A stretch of DNA of 38,781 bases from the NCBI GenBank assembly GCA_016213925.1, contig JACQZH010000041.1:1-38781 (forward strand), written 5' to 3'. This document shows, in pieces, positions 7,352 through 16,011 of the stretch. Below the pieces are notes generated by a model. The model was not told the origin of the DNA and searched no databases. It saw nothing but the letters and a program-made list of their open reading frames with translations. Within the stretch, counting starts at the first letter, position 1, and each line of letters opens with the position of its first letter. The DNA is from Candidatus Omnitrophota bacterium. GTDB taxonomy: Bacteria; Omnitrophota; Gorgyraeia; B26-G9. The position numbers and the translations under genes were made by a program.

Positions 7352-9367
7352 ATGAAATTAGGGGCCACGCGTATTTTTACAAAGATTACCGCGGTTTCGC
7401 TTATTGGATTATTAATAACCCAGCCAGTAGTTTATGCGCAGAATAATAAGGATGTTACGGCGGATTGCTTAAGCCCTGCGTCAAATGTTGATACTTTTAG
7501 TTTCTTCGGTTTATTTCAAAAAGCATATTCTAAAGGTAGCAGCTTTTCATGGGGTATTCAGCAGCTGGACTTAAACATTTTCTTTTCGTTTGTTCCTAAA
7601 GGGATGAAAGCTTCTGTTTCGCATGCGGTCAATAAATTTTTGACATTAGCTTTTCCTGAAAAAAATATAAAAAAAATTGCTGTTTTATTTGAAGCTTCCA
7701 GCGATGAATATTTAAATGAATTGTTCAGGCAGGAGATGGCATTAAAAGCAAAGAGCAGGAAGGGCGCATTTAATTATGGGTTGGGCAAATTGCTTGCAGG
7801 TGAGAGAGGATTGCGGACAAAGAATGATTACATAAACGCGATTCTGAGAATGGCTGATTATCGCAGAAGCGACCTCTCCAAATTGCGTAAAAATCAAGTG
7901 CAGGCGATATATTACAATATGCGTAAAAAGGTCAGGTTTGAACAGGAAGTTTCCGAAAAAACTAAATGGGTTAAATTAAACGCGCAAATAAGGTTTGATG
8001 ATGAGGATACTGTTATTAATAAAAAGATTCTTGTTGAAAAAAATGAGATTGGATTTAACGCGGTTTTGTTAAACGATAATTTTCAAACACAAGAGGCGAT
8101 ATTGCGAGAGCTTATGGAAAATGTCGCGGGTATCCCTGATAATAAACTGCGCAAAGAAATACATATCTTAGAAAGCCTGAAGCGGGAAATAAAAAAAACT
8201 AATGAGGTTAAAAGGCTCCTTAATGCGGCAGTTGAAGATATCTCAAAGCATACGCGTACTCTGGCAGAGGCAGACCTGCTTGCGGGAATAAAGAAAATAG
8301 AAACAGTTCAAGTCAGGCTTAAGAGGTCAAAGGCTGCGAAGAGAAGTGTATATAATAAACTTACGGATATTCTTAATGAAGGCAGGTATTTTGAGCAGGG
8401 TAGATATAAGCAGGGCATGGAAATACTTACACAGGCAATACTATTACTGGACGTGTACAGAAAAAATCTATTAATTAGATATAATGGGCGTTCGGAGCAT
8501 ACCCTTGAAATTTCCGGGCGCCCAATAGATATTGCTGCGTTGGTAGAAAAGAAAGCGGGTTTGGCAAAGCAGTATATAGACGCAGATGATCCTCAGAACG
8601 CGTTGAACAGCCTGCAATTTTTAAGTGTATTTTTTTCGCAGCAACAAAAAAACGGACTGAATATCAATCAGGCAATAGGCCTGGGGAAGAATACCGCTGA
8701 GCTGATTGCGGGTGTTAGTAAGGCAATTACTGAAAAGGAAAATGCGTTGCTGATTGCTAATGCGCTAAAAAAAATTGATGATGTTGATAGCTACATCAGG
8801 GAATCTTCGCAGTTGCTTGCAAAGAACAAGGACTATTTCAGCAGGATGGGTGAGCTCACGCATTATTTCAATTTAAACAGAGCAGTTTATAAGCTGGATA
8901 ATGTCCAAAAAGGAAAGATTTATCGCCAGGAATTACTAAGCGCAATAGAAATAATCAATCAGGTTATTTTTGATGTAACGCAGTCTAGTGAATTAGCTTT
9001 GGCCAGGGGAATGATATGCCAAGAATTAAGTGTGGTAATAAGCCGTTTAAATACTGCAATAAGCATGGTTAAAGAACGTAATACCGCTATCAGGCTTGTG
9101 TTAAATCCGGAAGAAATGCAATCAATCGGACATACAAAAGATCTTTTACAACAAAAGGCAGCATTTTCAAGGATCGGTTACCGGGTTTATTTGCAAAGTG
9201 TACGGGAAGATCTGGAGTTTTTCAGGTTAAGTCTAAGAGCGATAGAGATTATCGCAGACGAGAAAAACCTAGGCACAGAGAAAAAAACTGAAGAAATAGG
9301 CCCTGTGATTTTAGAGACACAATTAGAGTTATTTAATCAGGATTTAATAATTGCAGGAGCGGTATGA
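7352..9367 (+). CDS. Exported, mostly alpha-helical protein of unknown function, 671 aa
   Basis: A classical cleavable signal peptide is predicted: basic start, hydrophobic residues 12-27 and a Val-Tyr-Ala-Gln cleavage site near 29-30. A CLSPAS motif follows, equivalent to the LAP/LSP motif of the other exported proteins here. The rest is long amphipathic helix rich in Lys, Glu, Leu and Ala, with coiled-coil character at about 270-340 and 440-560. There are no membrane segments after the signal and no catalytic motif I recognise, so a periplasmic structural or scaffolding role is the most that can be inferred. A GGAG Shine-Dalgarno lies 9 nt before the ATG, and the gene has its own promoter at 7235-7263. 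TGA stop. A run of 7-bp tandem repeats starts 4 nt downstream. Confidence 0.72.
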   Translation: MKLGATRIFTKITAVSLIGLLITQPVVYAQNNKDVTADCLSPASNVDTFSFFGLFQKAYSKGSSFSWGIQQLDLNIFFSFVPKGMKASVSHAVNKFLTLAFPEKNIKKIAVLFEASSDEYLNELFRQEMALKAKSRKGAFNYGLGKLLAGERGLRTKNDYINAILRMADYRRSDLSKLRKNQVQAIYYNMRKKVRFEQEVSEKTKWVKLNAQIRFDDEDTVINKKILVEKNEIGFNAVLLNDNFQTQEAILRELMENVAGIPDNKLRKEIHILESLKREIKKTNEVKRLLNAAVEDISKHTRTLAEADLLAGIKKIETVQVRLKRSKAAKRSVYNKLTDILNEGRYFEQGRYKQGMEILTQAILLLDVYRKNLLIRYNGRSEHTLEISGRPIDIAALVEKKAGLAKQYIDADDPQNALNSLQFLSVFFSQQQKNGLNINQAIGLGKNTAELIAGVSKAITEKENALLIANALKKIDDVDSYIRESSQLLAKNKDYFSRMGELTHYFNLNRAVYKLDNVQKGKIYRQELLSAIEIINQVIFDVTQSSELALARGMICQELSVVISRLNTAISMVKERNTAIRLVLNPEEMQSIGHTKDLLQQKAAFSRIGYRVYLQSVREDLEFFRLSLRAIEIIADEKNLGTEKKTEEIGPVILETQLELFNQDLIIAGAV

Positions 9368-9370
9368 ATA

Positions 9371-9402
9371 AAACCAGAAACCAGAAACCAGAAACCAGAA
9401 AC
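9371..9402. repeat. Tandem 7-bp repeat (AAACCAG)x4.5
   Basis: Four exact copies of AAACCAG (9371-9398) and a partial fifth begin 4 nt after the stop codon of the upstream gene. It is one of several intergenic tracts with a 7-bp period but different sequences; the others are at 36809, 38193 and 38310. Confidence 0.85.
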
Positions 9403-9482
9403 TAAAGATTAAAAGTTAAAAGCGAAAAATGCGCTGGATTTGATAAAGAATACAGCGGGAGGCATTTAAAAAGGCATTCGGC

Positions 9483-10856
9483 ATGAAAATTTTAAAAAAG
9501 GTTTTAGCTTTTTTAACTTTACAATTATTTTTTCTGATTAACATTGCTGCAATATCCCCTGACACAATATCGTATAATAATTCATCTTTCAGCGGTATAT
9601 ATCCGGTGGAGCCCCACGGCTTGACAGTCGTGGCACCTCTGCTTTCGGGGTTCTGCCGTGGGGCGGAATCCCGCCCGAAAGCCCATTTATCCCCGTCTTT
9701 ACAGAAGGGGCTTTCTGGGTGCGGGGTAAATTTATCCGCGCAGGTTGTATTGAATAACGATAATTTCAGTTTAGGTTTCGCGCGTTTTTTCAATTCGCTT
9801 GATAAAGGGGATAAAAATATTCCCGTTAGAATTTTTCCTGAAGAAAAACAGAAAAAGAGCAGGCTTGACGCGGTTGATGTTTTACTTTTTCCGCTGCGTT
9901 TTTCGGCGGATGTTTATAAGCTTGGGTTGCGCGTATATTTTATTGTTTTTCCGCAAAGGTCTTTCCTGGCATTAATCAAAAAAAGATTGCATGCGCAGAT
10001 AACTGTGCTGGATGTGGGTACCGGTAACGGGGCTTTTGTCGAAAAGTTGCAAAAGCTTTTTGACGAAAATGACGTAAATGCCGAAATTACGGGGATAGAT
10101 AGCAATCCTACAAGAGTTGCTTTTGGATTGAGTAAAGGCCGTAATCTATCAGTTTGTGATATCAGGGATACCGGAAAGAGATTTGATGATAGGAGCATGG
10201 ATTTAATTTTTTTAAACGCGCCTGATACGGATGTCAGTATTCTTGTTCCTTACTGCATGGGATTGCTTAAAGCTGATGGTATGCTGATAATAAGACTACA
10301 TAATGATATGCATTATAAGGTTCATTTTGGCCATGAATATCGCCGGCAATTATTGGAAAGCCTTAAAGCTGATTATAATTCTGTTTCCCTGGGGTATCAT
10401 TTACTTGATTTGCCTGAAGGTGAATACTCGGGTTTGCAAAAACCAATGATAATTACTCATAAAAAAAATCCAGAACAGATTGGAATTGCACAGCCTGAAG
10501 AGAGGAGTGCTGAAAAAGTTTCAGGAAAAAAGCTGGTGTCTGCTATTCCAGCAAGTGATATGGTATTACAGCTGCACGCGGATGAATTTTTTAAACAGTT
10601 AAGCCACGCGGAAAAAATAGCCTATGCGAAATTTCGTAATAAAATGGAGCTTTCGCGATGCGACTTTAAATGTATTGATTCAGTTGAGTATAAAATAGAG
10701 AAGGCTGTTGATGGCTTTTCCATGCAAATACAGGCAAGATTTGTCATGCTGATTAGCAAAAAAGTTGCGGCTTATTTTGTGGAAAACTGCCTCAAAAATA
10801 CTAAAAATCAGGCTCCTGCTATATTATATTATACTTATATAGATAGCGCGATTTAG
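9483..10856 (+). CDS. Exported or membrane-anchored protein with a class I SAM methyltransferase fold, 457 aa
   Basis: Residues 1-24 are a hydrophobic N-terminal helix like those of the neighbouring exported genes. Residues about 40-82 are encoded by a GC-rich palindromic DNA block and look like inserted sequence. Residues about 165-325 form a Rossmann-type methyltransferase-like domain: glycine-rich motif I VLDVGTGNGAFVEKL near 175, an acidic motif-II residue in GIDSNPTRV near 207, and a motif-IV-like LIFLNAPD. The substrate cannot be deduced. A SAM-dependent enzyme behind an export signal is odd, so the domain may be degenerate, or the N-terminus may be a cytoplasm-facing anchor. Residues 350-457 are unrecognised. 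AAGG precedes the ATG at 9483. The TAG stop is followed in frame by sequence without domain character, so it is a normal end. Confidence 0.68.
   Translation: MKILKKVLAFLTLQLFFLINIAAISPDTISYNNSSFSGIYPVEPHGLTVVAPLLSGFCRGAESRPKAHLSPSLQKGLSGCGVNLSAQVVLNNDNFSLGFARFFNSLDKGDKNIPVRIFPEEKQKKSRLDAVDVLLFPLRFSADVYKLGLRVYFIVFPQRSFLALIKKRLHAQITVLDVGTGNGAFVEKLQKLFDENDVNAEITGIDSNPTRVAFGLSKGRNLSVCDIRDTGKRFDDRSMDLIFLNAPDTDVSILVPYCMGLLKADGMLIIRLHNDMHYKVHFGHEYRRQLLESLKADYNSVSLGYHLLDLPEGEYSGLQKPMIITHKKNPEQIGIAQPEERSAEKVSGKKLVSAIPASDMVLQLHADEFFKQLSHAEKIAYAKFRNKMELSRCDFKCIDSVEYKIEKAVDGFSMQIQARFVMLISKKVAAYFVENCLKNTKNQAPAILYYTYIDSAI
9611..9726. repeat. GC-rich nested palindromic element inside the methyltransferase-like gene
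   Basis: Several perfect inverted repeats are packed together: GCCCCACGGC (9611-9620) with GCCGTGGGGC (9655-9664); GCTTTCGGG (9641-9649) with CCCGAAAGC (9674-9682); GGGCGG (9661-9666) with CCGCCC (9671-9676); and AAAGCCC (9678-9684) with GGGCTTT (9708-9714). The first two interleave, as in a pseudoknot. I count 47 G/C in the 70 nt 9611-9680, far above the surroundings. The block keeps the reading frame open, like the palindromic elements known to insert in frame in Rickettsia. Confidence 0.6.
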
Positions 10857-10972
10857 CCTAAAATTAGTGCTTTTGGGGAAACAGGCAAAATATATCTTAA
10901 TTTTTGGCATCCTTGTGCTTGTAACCAGTTTATTAATATGGGGTTGCAAGCATAAAAAAAAGCAGTTTTTTT

Positions 10973-11001
10973 TTGACTAAACAATACTTTTATGTTATAC
11001 T
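10973..11001 (+). promoter_or_regulatory. Near-consensus sigma-70 promoter for the giant locus
   Basis: TTGACT (10973-10978), an exact 17-nt spacer and TATACT (10996-11001). Transcription should start near 11008, leaving a leader of about 130 nt before the ATG at 11137. It is one of the best promoter matches in the window. No promoter of similar quality was noticed before the second open frame at 16000. The 280-nt gap that contains it (10857-11136) holds no gene. Confidence 0.7.
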
Positions 11002-11136
11002 TTAAATGTCTTAAAAAAGGCATGCTGCTTATTTTATCTATTTGGAAATAAAGCATGTTAGAAAAAAATAATTAGTAATTTGAAATAAGAATTAGCCGCA
11101 CGCTCAACGAATGTTTTTAGAATCGGGTGAAAAATA

Positions 11137-14100
11137 ATGCTAAGCTCAGGGAAAAAATACAATATCTGGTTTAAGATTATCGCCGCGATTGTTGTCAAGG
11201 CGTTTCTTATTACTGATATTGCCTGGGCCGGCGGCGGTAACTTAAACTGGTTAAATGAAACTAATAAATCGCAAAAAACTACATTAGCTCCCACCGTAAA
11301 GATCTCCGAAAAATCTGTGCAGGATGCTGTTGTTCTGCAAGTTGAGTTGGCCCGCTTGGCTTCAGCTTTTGAAGATTTAAAAAAACTGCAAGGCCAAAAA
11401 GATATTGACGCGCATATAGTAGCTAAACATATTGAGCAGTTATTGAATAAATTTAAAGACAGCTCCCGGCCTTTACGTATTCTTGAAGGCTGTATTTTAA
11501 TGCCTTACAACGGTTCCTATCTTTGCGTTTATGCTGTTGACGGACAGAATCAGCAATTCCGGCCGGCTTTTTTTAATGATAAGCGTATTGCCGAATCAGT
11601 TAAGGATATACCGGCTGTGAGTTTTCCTAACCTGAAATTCAGTTCTATTAACAGGCAGGCATATGATGATTATGAACGCGGGCTTGAGAAAAAATTATCC
11701 CAAGGTTCGACAGATGCAAATAAACCGCAGATTGAGAAGAAAAGCAAGCCGGAAACTAAAGGATTTAGCAATAAAAAACTTGGCCGTATTTTTACGATTG
11801 TTTCCTTCCTGGCTTTAACCGGGCTGGGAATTTATCTTTTCGGGCCGCTTATCGCTTTAAGCGTCAGCAACCTGCCTTATTTTTCCGCTGTAGCAGCGCA
11901 GATCGCACAGGTTTTTGGCATTGTGTTTGAAGTTATTCTGCCTTTGGCTTTGGTCATTAATATCGGCCAGCTGATCTGGCATAAAGTTATGCCGCAAAAA
12001 CAGGTTTTTAAAACTGAACAGGGAGATATAAGTTTTATAAAAAAAGCTGGAATTAATTCAGCAGTAGGGCAATTGCACCATGAAAAGATCAGGAATTTCT
12101 GGCCGATTATCGGCACCTGGTTATTGGGAGATAGTGCCTTGGCTAGGCAAATGCTTCTTGAAAGGATAGCGCATCAGTACGGCTATGAAGTATCGGAGCT
12201 TGAAGCGCGCATAAAGAACACAAAAAATATTAATAACATTGAAGAGCTTGGATTTAGCGCTTTGATGAGGATATTCTTAGGCATGAGAAGGCATAATTTT
12301 AGCGCCAAAGTAAAGCTTGATAAGATTCTAAACGCTAATAGCTCCTGGAACAGTAAAGCATTGCTTTTATGGAGGCTGCTTTATGAGTTTGCGATTTATG
12401 CCGTGGCTGAACCGTTCGGATATACGATGTACGGCAAACGCGATTTTATGGGCAAAAAACTATCTTCCGAGGTTTTTGACCTTTTGCTTATTTCTGAATC
12501 AGAGCGTTTAACAGCTATTAAAAATGAAAACGCCGGATTAAGGCAAAAGGTTATTCACTGGATGTTTTACGGCCGAGGGTCTTTTTTGCTCACTTTTTCT
12601 TCCGCTGTAATCGGCTCAACATTGTTGCTTCCTCTTACTGCCGGCCTGCGTTTAATCAAAGACAGGATGAGCCTGGTTTTATGGTCAAGCATCAGCCGAG
12701 GGATACTGACGGCTATAGTGACTTATATCGCTTCTCCTTTTTCCGGGTCAGCGGCATTAGGCGCGGGAAATATTCTCGGATTTAGTTTTATATCTGCCGG
12801 GATGCCGGTTCTTTCCGCTATGGTTATTACGGCGATTACCCTGCGGCTTGTTGCCAAGGCCAACTGGTTTAAAAAATTATCATTGCCGGCAAAAGCAATG
12901 ATAACCGGTGCTTCAATAATTATTGTCGGAGTAGGTGCTTTTTACGCTTTGCCTGCTTTGCTCGGAGTAAGCATTACCACAAGTTTTGGCGTTTTAAAGA
13001 TCGGCTCCGCTGTTACTCATTTCTTTAGCCTGCAGAATTTACTTGGCGCATATGCTTTAGGTTTGATCAGGCTTGTTCCCAGGTATTATAGATCGCATAA
13101 AGAAGAGGCGGTTTCCAAGAATCAGCTGTTTATAAACGGGTTAAAAGTTAACCGCCTTAATGGAGATGAGATTTTTGCGTATCTTGATGGCCTTAATGTT
13201 GATGAACTGACGCAGGAACAGCTTGCGGAACTGCTTATCAGCCTTAAAGCAAGTTGGGCTACAAGTTCAATAGTTCTTGGTAAAGATAATACTCTTAGCC
13301 CGAAGCTGGCCGCAGTAAAACTTAGACAGATAATCACGCGCTTGGAAAGCAAAGCAGTTATTTCTGCCGAAGAGCTTGACAAACAGGTTAATGCTTTAAT
13401 AAGCAGGCAAAGATCAGCGCTGAATAAGATCAGTTTTAATTCTTTAATAAGTATCCTCTTCAAAGGTATTGAGTCAAAAGACCATGCAACCGGCCGGCTA
13501 AAACGCGTTAATATTTTCAAGCAGGCAATAAGTTCAGGCCTGCATATTGCCATGGTTGACCCGGAAATATCATTTTTGCTTAACGGAAGTTTAGCTGTGG
13601 ATGATGCTTTTTCAGCGCTTTTGGGAAGAGAAGTTAATTTGATTCATAATTTTGTCGCGCTTATTGAAAGCCAGCACGGTGTTATCGGTGCGGGTTCCGC
13701 GGTTATGAACGAGATTTTGGCTCCGACAGGTTTTCAGCCGGATGATTTTATCTTCAAGAGCCTGACATTTCCTTTGTTCGGAGATAAGGATATAAGTTTA
13801 CAGGATGTCTGGAGTGTTTCCGCGTTAACAGGACAGCTTGAGCAATATACCGCAAGGCAAAAGAATGAGATGGGTTTGTTTGGAAAATTATATCGCACTG
13901 CAGATGCCGCAGAAAAAGTCGCTATTACGCTTTCAGAAAAAGAGACTATTTTAGAACTGATCGAAACCAGAATTCATCATATGGAGCAATCTCAAGATAT
14001 AAAGGGCCCTGCAGAATATAAGCAGTCACTTAAAACCCAGATTGAGAGCACAAGAGAAATATTAGTGCAATTAAAAGAAGCTGATACGCTTGGAGCCGAG

Positions 14101-15984
14101 CATAAAGATTTTGTCCTAGAACTTTTAGTTGAAGACGCGCAGGTATTTTTAAGGAACTCTCAAGCAGTAGAATCGTTTATTGAAAAGACTAAAAACTCAA
14201 AGGCAGAGGGAATTCTGGATGAGGCTGTGCTTGATAACGCGAAAGTGATGTATTGCAAAGTTAAGCTGCAGCGTTTTGCCACTCAAGGGCTGGATGTAAC
14301 GCTTGCGTTAAAATATATGCAGCAGCTGGACAGGGAAGATTTTACTGATGCAGCGCAAAGAAGAAGCGCGATCGAGTTGTTAGAACAGTCTTTGCAGGTA
14401 GCTGAACTTCAGAAAAACATAAGCTTTTTGACTATGTTAAACACCCAGTCTGAAGAGATGCTGCAATCATTGACCTCTGGAAAGTCTGTGATAGATTCCG
14501 CGGTATTGATCGAAGCGGAAAAATTGGTGAATTCTCTGAGCCAAAGAGTGGAAAACGGAGAAAAGATACAACAGAAGGAAATTACTGCGGCCGCTGAACT
14601 GATGCAAAAAGCAATGAAGCAAAGGGAATCTCCTGAGCTTGCTGCGCAGGAAAAGAAGCAGCGCGAAGAAGAATCAAGGCAGAGAGTGAGCCCGCAAGGG
14701 CGCGCACAAAACCTAGCCGAGTGGATTGCGAATATCCCCGGGGTAAGTGAGGCTGAGGCACGTCCTATTCCTGTTAAGCCCCAGCTTAAACAACCGCCGC
14801 TGGAAGCGGTTATTCCGGAATCTCCTGCTCGTCATGAAAGCGAGAAGGTGAATGAAGCGATTTTACGGCAGGTAAAAGCTGAAGGCCTTGATACAGTTCC
14901 TGAAGGATTGATGTCTGCGCATTTATACGGATATATAGCGGGTAAACTTGGTGTTGAATTTTATGAACCGCCTAAAGGATTAAGCTGGCAGGATGGTAAG
15001 CCATCGAGAACAGAAGGGCAAAAATATTTTGATAAGCTTGTTCAAGGGGTCAAACAGCAGTATGGAGAGGATGTCTTTATTATTGAAGGCCATTTTAATT
15101 CGCATCCGGGATTGGATGTGTTCTTTAAAGAGGGGCAAACTAACTATGTGTCAAAAGTAAAGGACGGGGTAGTTAAATATATTCCTTTGGAAACCGGTGT
15201 TTCGAATATTTTATCGCATCAGGCGCTTGTGGTTGAATTCGGTTCAGCTACGCAATATTTTAATTTATCTCCGGAAAGGTTTGACCGCTATCTAGAAGAA
15301 ATGCAGATATTGATAAAATGGTACCAGGATAGGCACCCTGAATTAAAAGATAAAAAGATCGTAGTTGTCCCGGGGCATGGCGGACAAAATTTCCGCACGT
15401 CTTATTATGTTAATAATGACGGCTGGAGAACTACAGGCGCGCAAGTGGATAGAGCGCAGACTAAAGAGCTTTTAGCAAAACTGCAAGATCAGCCGGGCCA
15501 GCCTATACCTGTTTTGGCTGATATTCGCAAGCCAGCGGTGTTATTGGCTGATATTTCCGGGAAAGTTCCTGCAAAAGAAGAGCCTGTTGTTTCTAAAGTA
15601 ATTCCTCCGGTTAAAGTTGAAGTTGCGCCTGCTGAAAAAACAACAGCCGCAGTTTCTTTGCCTGCAAAAGAAGAGCTTGTTATTTCTAAAGTAATTCCTC
15701 CGGTTAAAGTTGAAGTTGCGCCTGCTGAAAAAACAACAGCAGCAGTTTCTTTGCCTGTAAAAGAACAGCCTGTTGTATCTAAGGCGATCCCGCTAAGTTT
15801 AGGGGAGAAGCCTTCAGCGATGGAATATATCGTTAAACCTGGAGATAATCTTTGGGACATTGCGGATAAATATCTTGGGAATCCGTTTAGATGGAAAGAA
15901 ATCCTTGATGCTTATAACGCTCAAAATAAGGACAAACCTATAATAGTTAAGATTGCCGGAGATCTGGTTAAACCGATAATATAG
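11137..15984 (+). CDS. N-terminal part of the giant envelope protein (1615 aa up to an in-frame TAG inside LysM)
   Basis: A signal or anchor helix (residues 1-31, ending Trp-Ala-Gly-Gly) is followed by the TLAP motif. Residues about 215-285 and 480-650 hold several hydrophobic helices, so this part is a polytopic membrane domain. Residues about 650-1210 are helical and partly coiled-coil. Residues about 1240-1440 form a compact unrecognised alpha/beta domain containing VVVPGHGGQ. A Pro/Val/Lys-rich 31-residue tandem repeat (about 1478-1552) leads into a LysM domain from residue 1564. The frame then meets TAG at 15982-15984. LysM motifs bind peptidoglycan, so the protein probably attaches to the wall. 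The TAG cuts the LysM before its conserved Pro-Gly-Gln end, and the same frame stays open to 36804. I think this is the first 19% of one 8555-residue gene. Confidence 0.8.
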   Translation: MLSSGKKYNIWFKIIAAIVVKAFLITDIAWAGGGNLNWLNETNKSQKTTLAPTVKISEKSVQDAVVLQVELARLASAFEDLKKLQGQKDIDAHIVAKHIEQLLNKFKDSSRPLRILEGCILMPYNGSYLCVYAVDGQNQQFRPAFFNDKRIAESVKDIPAVSFPNLKFSSINRQAYDDYERGLEKKLSQGSTDANKPQIEKKSKPETKGFSNKKLGRIFTIVSFLALTGLGIYLFGPLIALSVSNLPYFSAVAAQIAQVFGIVFEVILPLALVINIGQLIWHKVMPQKQVFKTEQGDISFIKKAGINSAVGQLHHEKIRNFWPIIGTWLLGDSALARQMLLERIAHQYGYEVSELEARIKNTKNINNIEELGFSALMRIFLGMRRHNFSAKVKLDKILNANSSWNSKALLLWRLLYEFAIYAVAEPFGYTMYGKRDFMGKKLSSEVFDLLLISESERLTAIKNENAGLRQKVIHWMFYGRGSFLLTFSSAVIGSTLLLPLTAGLRLIKDRMSLVLWSSISRGILTAIVTYIASPFSGSAALGAGNILGFSFISAGMPVLSAMVITAITLRLVAKANWFKKLSLPAKAMITGASIIIVGVGAFYALPALLGVSITTSFGVLKIGSAVTHFFSLQNLLGAYALGLIRLVPRYYRSHKEEAVSKNQLFINGLKVNRLNGDEIFAYLDGLNVDELTQEQLAELLISLKASWATSSIVLGKDNTLSPKLAAVKLRQIITRLESKAVISAEELDKQVNALISRQRSALNKISFNSLISILFKGIESKDHATGRLKRVNIFKQAISSGLHIAMVDPEISFLLNGSLAVDDAFSALLGREVNLIHNFVALIESQHGVIGAGSAVMNEILAPTGFQPDDFIFKSLTFPLFGDKDISLQDVWSVSALTGQLEQYTARQKNEMGLFGKLYRTADAAEKVAITLSEKETILELIETRIHHMEQSQDIKGPAEYKQSLKTQIESTREILVQLKEADTLGAEHKDFVLELLVEDAQVFLRNSQAVESFIEKTKNSKAEGILDEAVLDNAKVMYCKVKLQRFATQGLDVTLALKYMQQLDREDFTDAAQRRSAIELLEQSLQVAELQKNISFLTMLNTQSEEMLQSLTSGKSVIDSAVLIEAEKLVNSLSQRVENGEKIQQKEITAAAELMQKAMKQRESPELAAQEKKQREEESRQRVSPQGRAQNLAEWIANIPGVSEAEARPIPVKPQLKQPPLEAVIPESPARHESEKVNEAILRQVKAEGLDTVPEGLMSAHLYGYIAGKLGVEFYEPPKGLSWQDGKPSRTEGQKYFDKLVQGVKQQYGEDVFIIEGHFNSHPGLDVFFKEGQTNYVSKVKDGVVKYIPLETGVSNILSHQALVVEFGSATQYFNLSPERFDRYLEEMQILIKWYQDRHPELKDKKIVVVPGHGGQNFRTSYYVNNDGWRTTGAQVDRAQTKELLAKLQDQPGQPIPVLADIRKPAVLLADISGKVPAKEEPVVSKVIPPVKVEVAPAEKTTAAVSLPAKEELVISKVIPPVKVEVAPAEKTTAAVSLPVKEQPVVSKAIPLSLGEKPSAMEYIVKPGDNLWDIADKYLGNPFRWKEILDAYNAQNKDKPIIVKIAGDLVKPII
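15568..15792 (+). repeat. 93-bp in-frame tandem repeat (31 aa), 2.4 copies
   Basis: Units at 15568-15660 and 15661-15753 are nearly identical. A shorter diverged third unit starts at 15754. The protein unit is rich in Pro, Val, Lys and Ala (PPVKVEVAPAEKTT) and looks like an extended spacer before LysM. Near-identity at DNA level suggests recent duplication. Confidence 0.9.
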
Positions 15985-16011
15985 CCCGGACAAAAGTTAA
16001 TGATTATGCTT
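15826..16011 (+). other. LysM domain interrupted by TAG (15982-15984)
   Basis: The domain opens with YIVKPGDNLWDIADKYLG, a textbook LysM start. The expected end of the fold is Ile-Tyr-Pro-Gly-Gln-x-Leu. Here the frame reads Ile-Ile-(TAG)-Pro-Gly-Gln-Lys-Leu-Met-Ile. The stop therefore occupies the usual Tyr position (TAT or TAC, one base from TAG), and the conserved Pro-Gly-Gln lies downstream of it in the same frame. Confidence 0.8.

Noticed and set aside
9371-9402. CRISPR array
   Set aside because: Seven-base units without spacers are simple tandem repeats; no CRISPR repeat-spacer structure or cas gene is present in the window.
9416-9793. Minus-strand frame of 125 codons overlapping the start of the methyltransferase-like gene
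   Set aside because: It is a shadow of the + strand gene and of the palindromic block, with low-complexity Lys-rich start and no recognisable domain.
15489-15860. Minus-strand frame of 123 codons with internal repeats
   Set aside because: Its repeats are the reverse complement of the 93-bp coding repeat of the + strand gene; it has no independent support.
15982-15984. Reassignment of TAG to an amino acid in this organism
   Set aside because: The 6934-codon frame contains no TAG at all, and other genes end in TAG (182-184, 10854-10856) with no domain-like sequence after them. Genome-wide reassignment does not fit; a local event does.
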